Assembly: GCA_954871525.1 (NCBI GenBank)
Contig: OX940865.1
Coordinates: forward strand, 22,366,420 to 22,430,419
DNA length: 64,000 bases
Source: Parietaria judaica
Taxonomy: Eukaryota > Streptophyta > Magnoliopsida > Rosales > Urticaceae
Reading direction: 5' to 3'
Positions 25,511 to 36,742 of this stretch are shown piece after piece. How positions within the stretch are numbered: the first letter of the stretch is position 1; each line of letters begins with the position of its first letter. Under the pieces are notes generated by a model that saw nothing but the letters and a program-made list of their open reading frames with translations, did no database searches and had not been told where the DNA came from. A program made the position numbers and the translations under genes.

Positions 25511-25690
25511 GTTCGGAGTACTACGCAACTAAAGGGTTCAAGTTTATTATTTTAAATAATAAAGTAATAGATAAATAGTCAATTTATATATTAAATTATT
25601 TGCTGCAATTTCATATACACGTGTGATCAATTAGTGACTAGTTTTTTAATTTATTAACGCGTAGAGAAACAGAATATATATTTAAATTAA

Positions 25691-27612
25691 ATTTAACCCT
25701 CCCGAGAGATGAAATTCCTGGTTCCGCCAGTGACCTAAGTCATGCAAAATCACATTACTACCCTCCCCCTCTTGTTTTGAGTCCTGATCTCGTATTGGAT
25801 GATTCCCAACAGTTATTAGTAAATTATTAAACTATAAAATAAATAGTAAAAAAAATCTCTACAACATGATCTAGATTATACTAATTTAAAATGACATAAA
25901 AACTAACGCCCTACATATTTTAGGGCGCTTTGGAGAAATAGCTAAATTTAAAAGTGTATTTAACAAAATAGTTAAACTTTGGTTAATTTTGTAAACTAGC
26001 CAATTAACCATTAAAATGAAATACCAATTACATTATCGCCCTCATGTTTTAATAAAATTAAAAAATTCATTTATTTTCATTAATTGAAAATATTGCTATT
26101 AATTGAAATAGCTATTAATATGGTAACAACCAAAACCAAACATTTTTTTGTATAATTCAAATTTTAAATTCAAAACATTCATATAATTTTCGGATTTATT
26201 TTTTAATCGCGAAAATCACCAAGAAGTTGCTTGGAGGCGGCGAAAATGGCGAGAAGTAGGGTTTGAACCCGAAAATCCTCGAAAAAATCACATTTATACC
26301 ACCCAATATTATTTTTTTAATTGACCGAAAAGTCCCTCTTTTTTACACTGCATTTTCCGATAATCCGTTGGAAAAGGATTTATCTTTTTCCTCGATTATC
26401 GGCGATAAGTTACCAAAACGACAACTAGTGTAGTGAATTATTTATCGGTAAACATCGGTAAGACCGATAATCGTCGATTATCCACAATCTTTTTTTATTA
26501 TTATTTAATAATGTAGTATATATATACTTACTTATACGTTATAACATAACGCTCAAGTATAATGATTACCTATATTTTAGAATAATTGTTTGTATTTTAT
26601 TTTCCTTAGTTTTATGGCACTTCTTCCGCGTATACGTAGAGCAGCTAAATATACTATAGTAGATCGTATAAACTCTGTCTAATTATTAGCGGTTAACGTG
26701 CTCGAATGAGCTAATTAAAATGATTGATAACATAATCACGTCTATAAATTAAATATAGTATTATTTGAAAACATAATTTGTCAACTCCATTTATGGTGAT
26801 CATCTGAAAATATATCTATTATATATTGTTGACTAAAGATTTTTATTATTTCCTGAAAGAAAACGCGTTATACTATGATGTTTTATCTTAAAAAAAATCT
26901 AATGATCGATAGTCAACTAGTTCAGTTCAAGCTCTTTGGTTCTAGAAATTAAGAAAAAGCTAGAAAAGTTCTTGGTATCTTTGTAAGAAAGAAAAAAAGA
27001 TGGTATATTCCTTTATTTGTACTATAGAGTATATATAAAATATATACATTATCGATATGTAGAGATCGCGTATCTTTAGAATTAATAAACAAATTAGTTT
27101 GCCTTTTGACATTGATTATATGTAAATATATATATGGCATAAGTACCCCTACTAATGATCAATTAATGAGCTTTATGGTAGACAATTTTATTTATATTTT
27201 TTAATATTAGAAAAGTAGACATTTTTTTTTTATGAATAATCAAACAACACAACTCATTATCCGGATTCCATCTAATGAAATTAAATATTGTTAAGTCACA
27301 ATTTAAATTCAGATCAACGGGTTCTTCAACAAAGGAAGCTCTCTTCCACATCAGTATAAAATTTCGCCGGAAGAGGAGAATCGTCCCGCTTGAATCGGTT
27401 ATAATAGTGCATGGTGTATGATGAATCCGCTTTACCGGGAGAAGCTCCTCGCGTATTGCACAAAAGCCGCTACAAAATATATTTTCTTCAAAAAATTTCC
27501 TATAATTTAACTACTATGTTTTTTCTTCCTTTGTAAAATTCAACTCATCAATATTATATATGAGACATCGATTAAAATAATCGTACACATGTCGACCACA
27601 AAACTCAGCGTG
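25691..27612. other. Upstream region of bHLH gene 2
   Basis: Begins with a truncated end of a TTCCGCCAGTG-type MITE (about 25,690-25,730; same terminus as the intact copy at 32,561). A low-complexity region follows. The decayed relative of the 20,862 ORF is at 27,350-27,470. No intact gene seen. Confidence 0.5.
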
Positions 27613-27622
27613 TATATATAAG
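27613..27622 (+). promoter_or_regulatory. TATA box of bHLH gene 2
   Basis: TATATATAAG, about 90 bases upstream of the ATG, preceded by AGCGTG where gene 1 has CAGTG. Confidence 0.6.
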
Positions 27623-27708
27623 TCATTGTCTCCCTTTCATAATTTGTTCATCAAACTGAGTAAACCAATTATTAATCTTGTTGTATTACGAGTCTTACAT
27701 TATACAAC

Positions 27709-28596
27709 ATGTTGGCTTTGTACTCTTCATCTTCAGTTCCAGCCATTGGAATGGCCTTCCAAGACTATGACCAGAAGCAGCTATGCAACATTAAAGCCGC
27801 CATATTCGACGATTGCACCGAGTCAGCGGCGTTTTCTCATCTCTATTACGAACACCCGAAGATCTTTGAAGATCGAGATCAATCTCCTCCTTCGAGCACC
27901 GACATTACTGGCGGTGACCCCACGGTTGTGAAGAAGCTCAATCACAACGCTAGCGAACGTGATCGTCGCCGGAAGCTCAATTCTTTGTACTCCTCGCTCC
28001 GATCGCTCCTTCCGGCCACGGATCAAATGGTACTACTTTCTTCCGTATGTTTTACAAAATTTGCTTTGATCAGGATCTAGGGTTTTGAATTTTGAGCTTT
28101 TCATCTGATCGTGATCCTATTTTTTCCTCAGAAAAAGCTTAGCAATCCGGCGACGGTTTCACGGGCACTTAGGTACGTCCCGGAGCTGCAAAGGCAAGTT
28201 CAGGCCCTGATCAAGAAGAAAGAAGAGCTCTTGTCTAGGGTTTGGAAAAAAGTTGACTTGATTTGCCAAGACAAGCACAAGAAGAGCTCGGCGTGGCGCG
28301 CTTTGTCGGTCGTGTCGGAAAACAGACTAAACGACAGAGAAGTAGTTCTTCACATTTGGACATTCAAGGCTCAAGAGACGCCATTGTCGCACATCTTGCT
28401 TGATCTTCAAGAAGACGGCTTGTCGTTGCTAAACGCCACTTCTCATGAATCCTTCGGAGACAGAATCTTCTGTACTTTACATCTTCAGGTAAATAATATA
28501 TGTTTGACACATTTAAAATGTTATTCTTGATTTATTTATATACGCTCTAAATTTTATTTTATTTTTTGGTTTATGCAGGATATTAACTTTTGGTGA
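27709..28596 (+). CDS. bHLH38/39-like: bHLH subgroup Ib transcription factor 2 (close paralogue of gene 1)
   Basis: Exons 27709-28029, 28132-28488 and 28579-28596 give 231 residues. Domains and functional inference as for gene 1: basic region [14 protein letters not shown] (H-E-R intact, about residues 78-91), helix 2 KKLSNPATVSRALRYVPELQ after intron 1, coiled coil, then the ACT-like region. The exon 2 protein differs from gene 1 at only 6 of 119 positions. The N-terminal part (residues 21-55) is much more diverged, and both introns are close in length. The C-terminus is again only DINFW after intron 2. Same strand as gene 1, 10.9 kb downstream. Clearly a tandem duplicate, and no inactivating change is visible. 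Confidence 0.92.
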
Positions 28597-28914
28597 TGAC
28601 AGTCTCTTGTTCGTGTACCTTAGACCGTTCATGTCCATTCATTAAGGGCATGAATGCCTAATTATAAAATCTGAATTATTATAGTGTTTTTGAGTTGTTC
28701 ATTTGTTTATTATTATTGAGATGACCAATTGATGTTAGAAAATATACATATTAAAATGATGATAAACGTACATGTTCTATGAAACCATACCATTTTATTG
28801 ATAAATTTCTTTTTGTAATTTATATTCAAATTAAAAAGAAAATTATATTCAAATTGACACTCAATGCAAGCACCGATGTGAAAAATTAGACCAAAATAGA
28901 TGTCCACCATGGCT
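28597..28914. other. 3' flank of bHLH gene 2
   Basis: The 3' UTR resembles that of gene 1 (see 16,859-17,120). Nothing else seen. Confidence 0.5.
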
Positions 28915-29344
28915 TGCTAGAAGCTAGCCGCGGCCACGTAGGCAACATAATTATTTTCTGTCGTTTAAATATACTATTGTTTGATATATTAGCTATAGCC
29001 ACGCCTTTTTAAGGTTGAGCCGTAACAACTTCGGGTTAGCCGCAGGGCTAAATCCTTTCTTTCACTTCTTATATGAAAGCTTTAAACTGTCATTTGATAA
29101 ACAATCGTGTTATATGATCATTACTAGCCGCTGCTAACCTCGGGTTAGCCGCGCGGCTAACACCTTTTTCGACTTCCCAAAAGACAGTTTTTGAATGTCA
29201 TATTAAGAGTTTTACATGACAAGTAGATGCAAAGTGTCGTGTAAGCTAATGACATGCGTTTACACGGCAGATTTAAAATGTTATTCAAACCTTATACAAC
29301 GGTTGAAGTCCGTCATGTCATGTAAACTACTTTTTGTAGTAGTG
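28915..29344. mobile_element. One-ended CACTA-like fragment
   Basis: Ends at 29,327-29,344 with CTACTTTTTGTAGTAGTG, the inverse of the CACTACTACAAAAA terminus of CACTA elements. It contains two direct subterminal units starting CGGGTTAGCCGC (about 29,031 and 29,141). No matching left terminus was found, so it is truncated. The 98-codon frame from 29,216 runs across its end and is not a gene. Confidence 0.45.
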
Positions 29345-30274
29345 ACGGTGAGATCTCGACATAATTACCCCAAAACAACAAGGATCAAAAGTGAGACTTA
29401 TACACACGATGCTTGTCCTAAAATACTTCATAACTTCATTACTATTCGGTGGGATTCTATACATTTGAAATGCACAAGATCGGGAAATGGAATTTTTAGT
29501 TTTCTAAATTAATTAATGCGGGAAAATCTAGTTAATTTGTGAATGTTACAAACTTGCATGAATGAAAAAAATGAAAGTTTGATTCCAAATATCAATCTTA
29601 TTTTTTTATTTTCTCAAATGAATATCACGACTTTTATAAAATATTTATTCTTGTAATACTAAACGGTAAAACCATCACTTCAATAGATTATAGATTTCGT
29701 GTTCATACCAAATTTGTGTATTTGAATATTTTTATCTAATATTGTATTTAAAGTTACGCAATTATTTTTATAATTGATATGATTAGGTTGTAATTGTATT
29801 GTGAAGATTAAAATATAAGTAACATTTCAAGATTTTTTTAACTTTTTTTTTATAGTATTACTATTATGAAGACTAATTGAGGGTTTTAGAAAATAATATT
29901 TTAAATATATGTTCCTTGATAAATACATTGAACAACGTATATAATACGTCTATATATACCTGCTAATATATAGTATACTAATGTTGCCGAGTTCCAATTA
30001 AATGAGATGCTCATCGACCATATATATATATATATATATATATTCAATGTATCAACAAAGAGAAACTATATAATACATAACTTGTTGATTATAATAAACA
30101 TAGCGTGATGGAATAATTTTTAAGGGCCAAAAATTTATAGTTGACAAATCGCTATATAATTCTATATATCTTCTCTTATGATTGGAAAGTAAGGCGTGCT
30201 TGATTATCACATGACTTTCAAATGAAGAGTCAATTCCAACCCTATCACTTTGATATTTATAATTGAAATTACAA
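29345..30274. other. Intergenic DNA between the converging bHLH arrays
   Basis: AT-rich, with a (TA)n run at about 30,018-30,042. No gene seen. The array orientation switches from + to - here. Confidence 0.6.
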
Positions 30275-31811
30275 TTATCTCATAGAAACAATTCCGTTAT
30301 CGCACAAAGACATAAGCTTTTCTCCCAAAGAACCACAATATTCCAAGCTATAAGATCCATCAACCTGCACAAATCAATATTGTACCATAAGATTACATCA
30401 AAAGAAAAAATAGCAATGGAAGTAGTAATAGAGAGATATCGACTCAAGAATTCGTAGAAATATAATTTGAGAAGAAAATTACGACCAAAGCAGAAGAATC
30501 TACCTTTAATCGAAAAGTTTTTATAATAGAAGAAGTGGGTAGAAATTATATGAGGTTTAAGTTATATAATAACCCCTACACTTATCGCCAATTACAATAA
30601 AATCATAATTTGATAAGTATAACGTCACACCGGGAAGCTACGAAAAAGGCTAACTAAGAAAACAGATTTGGGTCCCAAATTCTATCATTATACCAATAAA
30701 TTGATAGAATCTACTTCGATTGAAAAAAAAAATAAATAGAGAAAAGAGACAAAAGAGTGAGTGAATATGACGGCTAAGAATAATTAACCCTAAGGCGTCA
30801 ATTACGATAAAACCTTAATTTTAAAGCTATGAAACAGGTTAACCAAGAAAACAGATTCGGGTCACAAACTCTATCATTATACGAATATAAATTTTTTTAT
30901 CTTTTATGTACCTTAAGATGTAAATTGTGAAACACCCTTCCTCCAAGGGACTCAAAGGAAGAGGCATTGAGCAGCAAAAGGCCATCTTCTTCCAAATTGT
31001 GCAACATCTGAGACAATGGGACTTTGTCTTGCCTGTATGATGAGATCTGAAGGGCAATTTCTCTGTCGTTTAGTTGGTTTCCCGAAACAGAAGACAATGA
31101 TATTGTCCTTGAAGTGCTCTTTATGTCATTGCAATTGAGTTCTTGCTTCACTTTGAGACTCCCTTGTTGCCTTGAGTTGATCTTTGACAAGAGCTCTTGC
31201 CTCTTTTGAGCTAAGCCTTCCACTTCTTCTTGCAACTCCGGTATGTATTTCAGCACTCGTGAAATAGTCGTTGGGATGCTCATTTTTTTCTGAAATTATT
31301 TGTGAAATACAAATTGTTAGAATCTCTATAAATTAGTAACTTTAGTGAAGAAATCAAGCTTTTCAAAGTCCGGAGCGGGTCACTAGCTAGCGATCACCAA
31401 TACAAAAAACCCTAAACAAGGATCATCAATGATTATTACCTTGTGATCCGAAGCGGGAAGGAGGCGACGGAGAGAGGAGTACAATTGATTGATCGTCTTT
31501 CGACGGTCTCGCTCGCTCGCATTGTGGTTGAGCTTTTTGACGGCCATGCCAACATTTTCACTGCTCACGGCTGTGGCGGTTGACGGTGTGCCGGAGCGAT
31601 CATTCCGATCAGCTCCGAATAGCTGCTGATCGAATGCCGGAGCCGAAGAAATTTTGAGATATGTCGACTGAGCCGACGAATTCGCAGCCTCTATGTAGTT
31701 AGTATTGGTGTTTCCTCTATAGAAATAGTTTTGGCCTTCATAGCCCATGGCTTCCTCTAATGGCCAATATCCAATATTTGTGGAAAACAAAGGAGGAGAT
31801 AAGGCAAGCAT
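30275..31811 (-). CDS. bHLH38/39-like: bHLH subgroup Ib transcription factor 3
   Basis: Minus-strand exons 31811-31440, 31289-30912 and 30364-30275 give 279 residues. It starts MLALSPPLFSTNIGYWPLEE, the usual opening of this subgroup. The basic region [14 protein letters not shown] keeps H-E-R. Helix 2 ([20 protein letters not shown]) begins exon 2, followed by the coiled coil EEVEGLAQKRQELLSK and an ACT-like segment (IALQISSY...[16 protein letters not shown]). Exon 3 gives a 29-residue tail (VDGSYSLEYCGSLGEKLMSL...), the normal layout for the family. Expected role: nuclear partner of FIT in iron-deficiency signalling. Intron 2 (547 bases) carries a direct duplication (30,590-30,690 against 30,790-30,885). 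Points toward genes 1 and 2. Confidence 0.92.
30590..30885. repeat. Direct duplication in intron 2 of bHLH gene 3
   Basis: Two copies about 190 bases apart share AATTAC.ATAAAA, then AAGAAAACAGATT.GGGTC and a TCTATCATTATAC word. Confidence 0.75.
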
Positions 31812-31893
31812 TTTGTTGAATGGTTTTGTGGGGTTTAAGCAAACTAATGATTTCTCTCTTTGTAATGACTCTCTAGTTTGATTAGAAATTGGG

Positions 31894-31903
31894 AATATAT
31901 ATG
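31894..31903 (-). promoter_or_regulatory. TATA box of bHLH gene 3
   Basis: Minus-strand CATATATATT, about 85 bases upstream of the ATG. Confidence 0.5.
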
Positions 31904-32560
31904 GATATAACTATCAAGATAAAGCCGTCACTAGCTAGCATCTACCTTATAAGAATCTATGATTTCTTTATTCTTACTTAGTAATTAAGAGGTTGAAAAC
32001 CTTCCAAACAATTGGTTGATAATGATATAATAGTAATGAAATTTTGGTGAAAGTTGGTGTCATGTTTTCTTTGCATATATATACTTGTTTGTGGTTGCAT
32101 GTGGCTTTTGGTTCACGACACATGCAATTGTAGGTTTTGATGGCAAGTGCGCGTGGAAAATCTCGAAGTCTCGTGCCATGCGCATCATATATCTTCATCT
32201 TCATTCGCCACTTTCAATCTTGTCTACTTGTGTATATATATATATATTATAATGTATATGCGAGTGTGAAAGGAATCATGTATATTATTTAGATCATAAA
32301 TTAGCTGAGACTGGGTGGCCGTAGATGGCCCGCGCCTATGGTTAGTCTGATCCACGTTTGCACGGGGCATGTGCTTGCGTCTATTGTGAGCCCGAGCTGC
32401 CCAAGTTAAACAATCTTAGGGTTGTTTTTTTAATTAAAAATATTTGAGAGCGGGTTATTTATCCCTGCTTAATTTTAAAACGTACAAATGAGAATTTGTC
32501 ATGTTCATCCTATCGAGATGGGAAACTTGAGTCCAAGTCTATCCCGGATACGGCCGGGTT
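31904..32560. other. Upstream region of bHLH gene 3
   Basis: Contains control module M0 (32,135-32,205) and a short (TA)n run at about 32,232. No gene seen. Confidence 0.5.
32135..32205 (-). promoter_or_regulatory. Putative upstream control module M0 of bHLH gene 3
   Basis: Plus-strand AAGTGCGCGTGGAAAATCTC then CTCGTGCCATGCGCATCATA. It matches the first half of modules M1, M2 and M3 (core: GYGTGGA, a spacer, then TCGYGTGCC, then ATCATAT). It lies about 330 bases upstream of the gene. The second half of the module was not found. Confidence 0.5.
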
Positions 32561-32738
32561 CAGTGGCGGAACCAGGATTCGGAGACCGGGGGGGTTTAAT
32601 TTTTCTTTTCCATTAAATTTAATTTTTTGGGGGTGGTTTATGTAAAGAAGTTTATAGTATTTTGGTCCTTTTAGTGCAATTTTCAAAACTTTGGGGGTGG
32701 TTTCAACCACCCCACACCGTAACTTACGTCCGCCAATG
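32561..32738. mobile_element. hAT-type MITE, 178 bp
   Basis: Target duplication GCCGGGTT on both sides (32,553-32,560 and 32,739-32,746). Ends CAGTGGCGGA / TCCGCCAATG. The inside holds GGGGGTGGTTT repeats. Relatives occur as fragments near 25,700 and 39,708-39,836. Confidence 0.85.
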
Positions 32739-33988
32739 GCCGGGTTGAAAGTGCCCACGACCACGAAAATAGTAAACGGGCATGCCCATCCGTGGTCTGT
32801 GAGTCCCAATCTTCGCTGTATCTTTTATACACATATATATATATATATATAATGATAGTTGGCCACAACGAGTTGCATCATTTTCAGGTTGGTTTTGCAT
32901 CATTTGATAATTATTTAGACTTCATTTGTAGGTCAGAAACTGTCCCAAAAAAACGAGATTAAGTATAAATTCACACATATGAGGTGGTCTCAAATGAGAG
33001 GATGTTCAAGGAAAATTAATGATTCTTCTATAAAGCCTTGAAAGTAGGGTAAAATATATTAATTAGGGTAGTGGTGTGTTTGCAAAAGTAATTCATTGAA
33101 TTCAGTCTTTATTCGACTTATAAACTCATCAACTCAGTTGATTCAAAGATAATTGGGTTAGATGAGACCTAACCCATTAATCAAGTTATGTCGGAGTCCG
33201 ATCCAAAAATAGCGTTCGAGTTGGACCAATCGACTCAATTAAAATAATATAGTAAGTAAAAATAAAATAAAATAAATTAAATTACCTCATAAACCTCAAA
33301 AATAAAAATAAAACACCATGTTATCATTTTAAATCCAATAAGTGAATATTGAATTTCCAACTTTAGCTGAAAATTTATTGGCTATATTAAAACTAATGTA
33401 TTACGTAATTTCATATATCTTGGCTATATTTGGATAAATGAGATCGGTATTCTTTGCGGGGTATCAACATGACCGATATGAATTTCTGGTGACATTTATT
33501 ATCGGGAGTGTTAACTATTTTCTTTTCTTTCAAATCGGCCATTTGAGCGACAAGGGCAAGACATAATAAGATATATACAGTTTTACATTATCTTATCGTC
33601 TGAATAAAGTAAAGTATGATGGTCATCGTTTGATAACATTCGGTCCGTTGTTTCCCCTTCGGGTTTCCGATTTGAAAAGGGTGCTTCTGGACGGGGGAGG
33701 AGCTTCTCTGGCCACGGAAGGCGTTGAGGATATATAGTGAATTCATATGACAAATCCGGGTAGTCCAAAAGGAAACAATATGATATCGAGTACGGTATGT
33801 CATTCTAGAAATTGATCAGGATAAGTATGGATTGTGGAGTATGATTTCATGTGGCCAAACATATTTAACAATAACACATGCATTTACATAGCATGTTGCT
33901 TATAAAAAGTCACAGTAAGTAGTATTCTTCAAAATTTTCCTAGTAAACAATAATTAAACCCAAAGTTATTTTACATTATTGAATCTAA
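32739..33988. other. Intergenic DNA, bHLH genes 3-4
   Basis: Unassigned. A more GC-rich patch at 33,583-33,803 gives short minus-strand ORFs (61-71 codons) with no recognisable family, so it is not called a gene. Confidence 0.5.
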
Positions 33989-35210
33989 TCACAAAGTTGT
34001 TTGAGAGAACAACTCCTTATTGTCACATATAGACACAAGCCTCCTTCCCAGAGACCCACATTCCACACCATGAGTTTCAGCCACCTGTGTATATTATGAT
34101 CAAAAGAATTAATCATAATGCACTATTACTATAAATAAAATTAAAAAGACCCGAAAGCCCGGTTTAAACCGCGAAGCCAGAAAACGCCCGGTTTAAAATA
34201 TTCATTTTTTGTTTTTCAAATCCGGGTATAAATTCGGATACAGGTGTGAGTTTTGGAAATATACAAGTACCCGATCGAAAGTCGTTTTCCAAACCCTAAA
34301 CCCTAAACTCGGGTTTATAGTATATACTGGAAAAAAAAAAGAAAAAAAGAAAGAAAAGAAAGCTACCTTGAGATGTAAATTATGAAAGATCCTTCCTTCA
34401 AAGGACTCCATGGAAGAGGCATTGAGCACAGAAAAACCATCTTCTTCCAAAGCTTGTAAAGTTTCAGATAATGGGATTTTATCCAAAATATATGAAGAGA
34501 TCTGGATTGAGACTTCTTCATTGCCGAGTTGGTTTGCTGAAGCAGAAGATAATGAGATCGCTCGAGATGTGTTCTTCATATGATTTTGATCACAACATTC
34601 TTGCTTCAATTGTTTCCTTGAAATATTGATCTTTGACAAAAGCTCTTCTCTCTTTTGAGCCAATCCTTTGACTTCGCTTTGTAATTCTGGTACGTATTTT
34701 ATCACATGTGAAACTGTCGCTGGAATGCTTAATTTTTTCTGCCATATTGCAAATTTAATTGTTAGAAATATACCCATATATATACATATAACATATATAT
34801 AAATTTATAGTATAATACTATATGATTCTTACTAGTTATACCTTATGATCTGAAGCAGGAAGGAGGTTTCGGAGATAAGAGTACAAATGGCTAATCTTTT
34901 TGCGACGATCTCGCTCGCTAGCATTGTGATTGAGCTTCTTGACCTCCACGTTGAGATGATCACTGCTCACGGCTGTGGCCGTCGACGGTGTGGCAGAGCG
35001 ATCGGTTTGATCAGCTCGCAATTGTCGATCGGTCTGCGGAGGAACGATGTTGAGATATGTCGAGTAAGCCGATGAAATCGCAGCCCCTATATCATCGTTA
35101 CAACTATAGTCTCTGTAGAAATGGTTATGATCTTCAAACCCTAGGGCATATTCTTCCGAGGGAAAGTATCCAATACTTGTTGGAAACGAAGGAGGAGATA
35201 AAGCTAGCAT
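33989..35210 (-). CDS. bHLH38/39-like: bHLH subgroup Ib transcription factor 4
   Basis: Minus-strand exons 35210-34842, 34738-34367 and 34084-33989 give 278 residues. The N-terminus is [20 protein letters not shown]. The basic region [14 protein letters not shown] keeps H-E-R. Intron 1 follows LLPASDHK; helix 2 is [20 protein letters not shown], then the coiled coil [15 protein letters not shown] and an ACT-like part ending HNLHLK. Exon 3 encodes 31 residues (VAETHGVECGSLGRRLVSIC...). Among the five genes it is closest to gene 5 in the N-terminus ([16 protein letters not shown]). Function inferred as for the other Ib members. A pure A/G stretch in intron 2 (34,330-34,362) is close to the exon 2 donor. 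Confidence 0.92.
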
Positions 35211-35297
35211 ATTGTTGGATGTTTTGTTAGGGTTTAGTATAAAATTTCTCTCTTGATGATGAGTCTTTTAGCTTATTAATTTTGAGGATTACATGAC

Positions 35298-35305
35298 ATA
35301 TATAT
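35298..35305 (-). promoter_or_regulatory. TATA box of bHLH gene 4
   Basis: Minus-strand TATATATG, about 90 bases upstream of the ATG. Confidence 0.5.
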
Positions 35306-36444
35306 ACTAACACATGACATGCACATCTGTCACTATTCACCAAATAATGTTTGCTTAGATTATTTTTTTATGTTGTTTGCTTACTCTTTTTCTTATTATT
35401 TTTAGATAAAGATGACATTTTCTAAGCTAGGTATAGAAATATTGTTTTTTTTCCCTTTTCTTTTCAATAGCCATAGCTATTTCACCTCGATGTGTAAATG
35501 CCTCTCACAATATATATTCAATAAAGCATTAGCTAAAATATTACACCGTTGAGGGAATGGAAAAAACGTAACGAGCTCTGACTATTTTGATTCGCATGCC
35601 AATGCCTCTTAGAAGAACTTTTCGAGCAAGATTTTAGAATTTGGCAATAGGCTCAATTTTATTTTTTATTTTTTCTAAAAAAACGCAATTTGGATTAATT
35701 AAGTCTAGGTTTTCAATTCATCAGATTATAAGCAAAAGACGACTTATATAGGTCAACAAATTTAGCCCTAAAACAAATGAATAGGGCTTATATAAGTTCA
35801 CATGATCGAGCCAACAAAAACAGCATGAAATAGTCAAGCCGATTGAACCCTCACACAAAAGCTACGTCAAAGCGGATAAACTAAGAAGCACCAAAACACA
35901 CTAATAAATATATATATATATATATATCAGATTTATAGAAAGCATAATATCGATAAAAATATTCAAATTATAGGTCAACTGTATTAAAAGGTTAAAAAAG
36001 TATTGTTTGTTATTTTTATACGATTTTACTTTAAATTTAAATACTTTTATTATTAATTAAAATTATTTAAATCCCTTATATTAATTTTTTTTCTTCAAAA
36101 GAAATTAGATAGGCACTTCTATATGCTACTAAAAATTCCGACTATCTACTGATTTAGTAAACTATTATCATTATATCATCCCGAATTTATTGGCGTCGTT
36201 TAAACATTCAAAATTGTGCTCCCCATGATAACACCAAGACAGATTAACCATTGAAATACAAATTAAAATATAAAAGCAAATCATAAACACTGATAAAAAC
36301 CTACTTCGAAGAATTGACATGTACAATTTAATAATTCGAAACTAGGTCTTATCAACAGAAACTTGATGTCATTTCCTCTTCATATATATCTTATATCTCC
36401 TATAAATTTGTTTAGCATTAATTTGTGGTGAGAAATAGAGAATG
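35306..36444. other. Proximal upstream region of bHLH gene 4
   Basis: AT-rich, with a (TA)n run at about 35,908-35,928. No gene seen. Confidence 0.5.
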
Positions 36445-36742
36445 AAAATAGCACGTGCCTCGGTTGAAAACGCGTGCGCATCGAAGTTTTTGGCTGCCCA
36501 AGTGCGTGTGGAACATCTCTTCTTCGTGTGCCATACTTGCTTTTCCTCAAACATCATATCATATCATTAATTAATTAAATGTATTTAAACCATATAATTT
36601 ATATATTAATTAAGCTTTCAGAGGCCTTAATCATCTGTTGGATTTACTCTTAACTTGGTAATAAAATATTAGATTCGCTTTGTTGTGTTGTTATTAGACA
36701 CGATGTGCTGTCCCATTTGTACTGAACATGCAATTACCAACT
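36445..36742 (-). promoter_or_regulatory. Putative upstream control module M1
   Basis: Conserved with M2 (37,891-38,190) and M3 (42,025-42,300). Contains the G-box CACGTG at 36,452-36,457, AAGTGCGTGTGGAACATC, TCTTCGTGTGCCATACTTGC, ATCATATCATTAATT, then a second half with TTAGATTCGCTTTGTTGTGT and a GTCCCAT.TGTACT...CAA stretch. Located 1.2 kb upstream of bHLH gene 4. The G-box and E-box-like cores suit regulation by other bHLH factors. Confidence 0.6.

Larger units (their letters stand above)
21480..25690. repeat. Segmental duplication, copy 2 (upstream block of bHLH gene 2)
   Basis: Collinear with 10,490-13,345 (landmarks given there). It is longer because the 2.15-kb element at 23,361-25,510 inserted into it; copy 1 keeps the uninterrupted site near 13,230. 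Confidence 0.75.

Noticed and set aside
26220..26290. GGTTTGAACCC resembling a tRNA T-loop
   Set aside because: No acceptor, D or anticodon arms around it.
29216..29512. 98-codon ORF on +
   Set aside because: Runs across the end of a CACTA-like fragment; no domain.
33583..33803. Overlapping 61- and 71-codon ORFs on -
   Set aside because: GC-richer patch but no recognisable protein and no splice-consistent partners.
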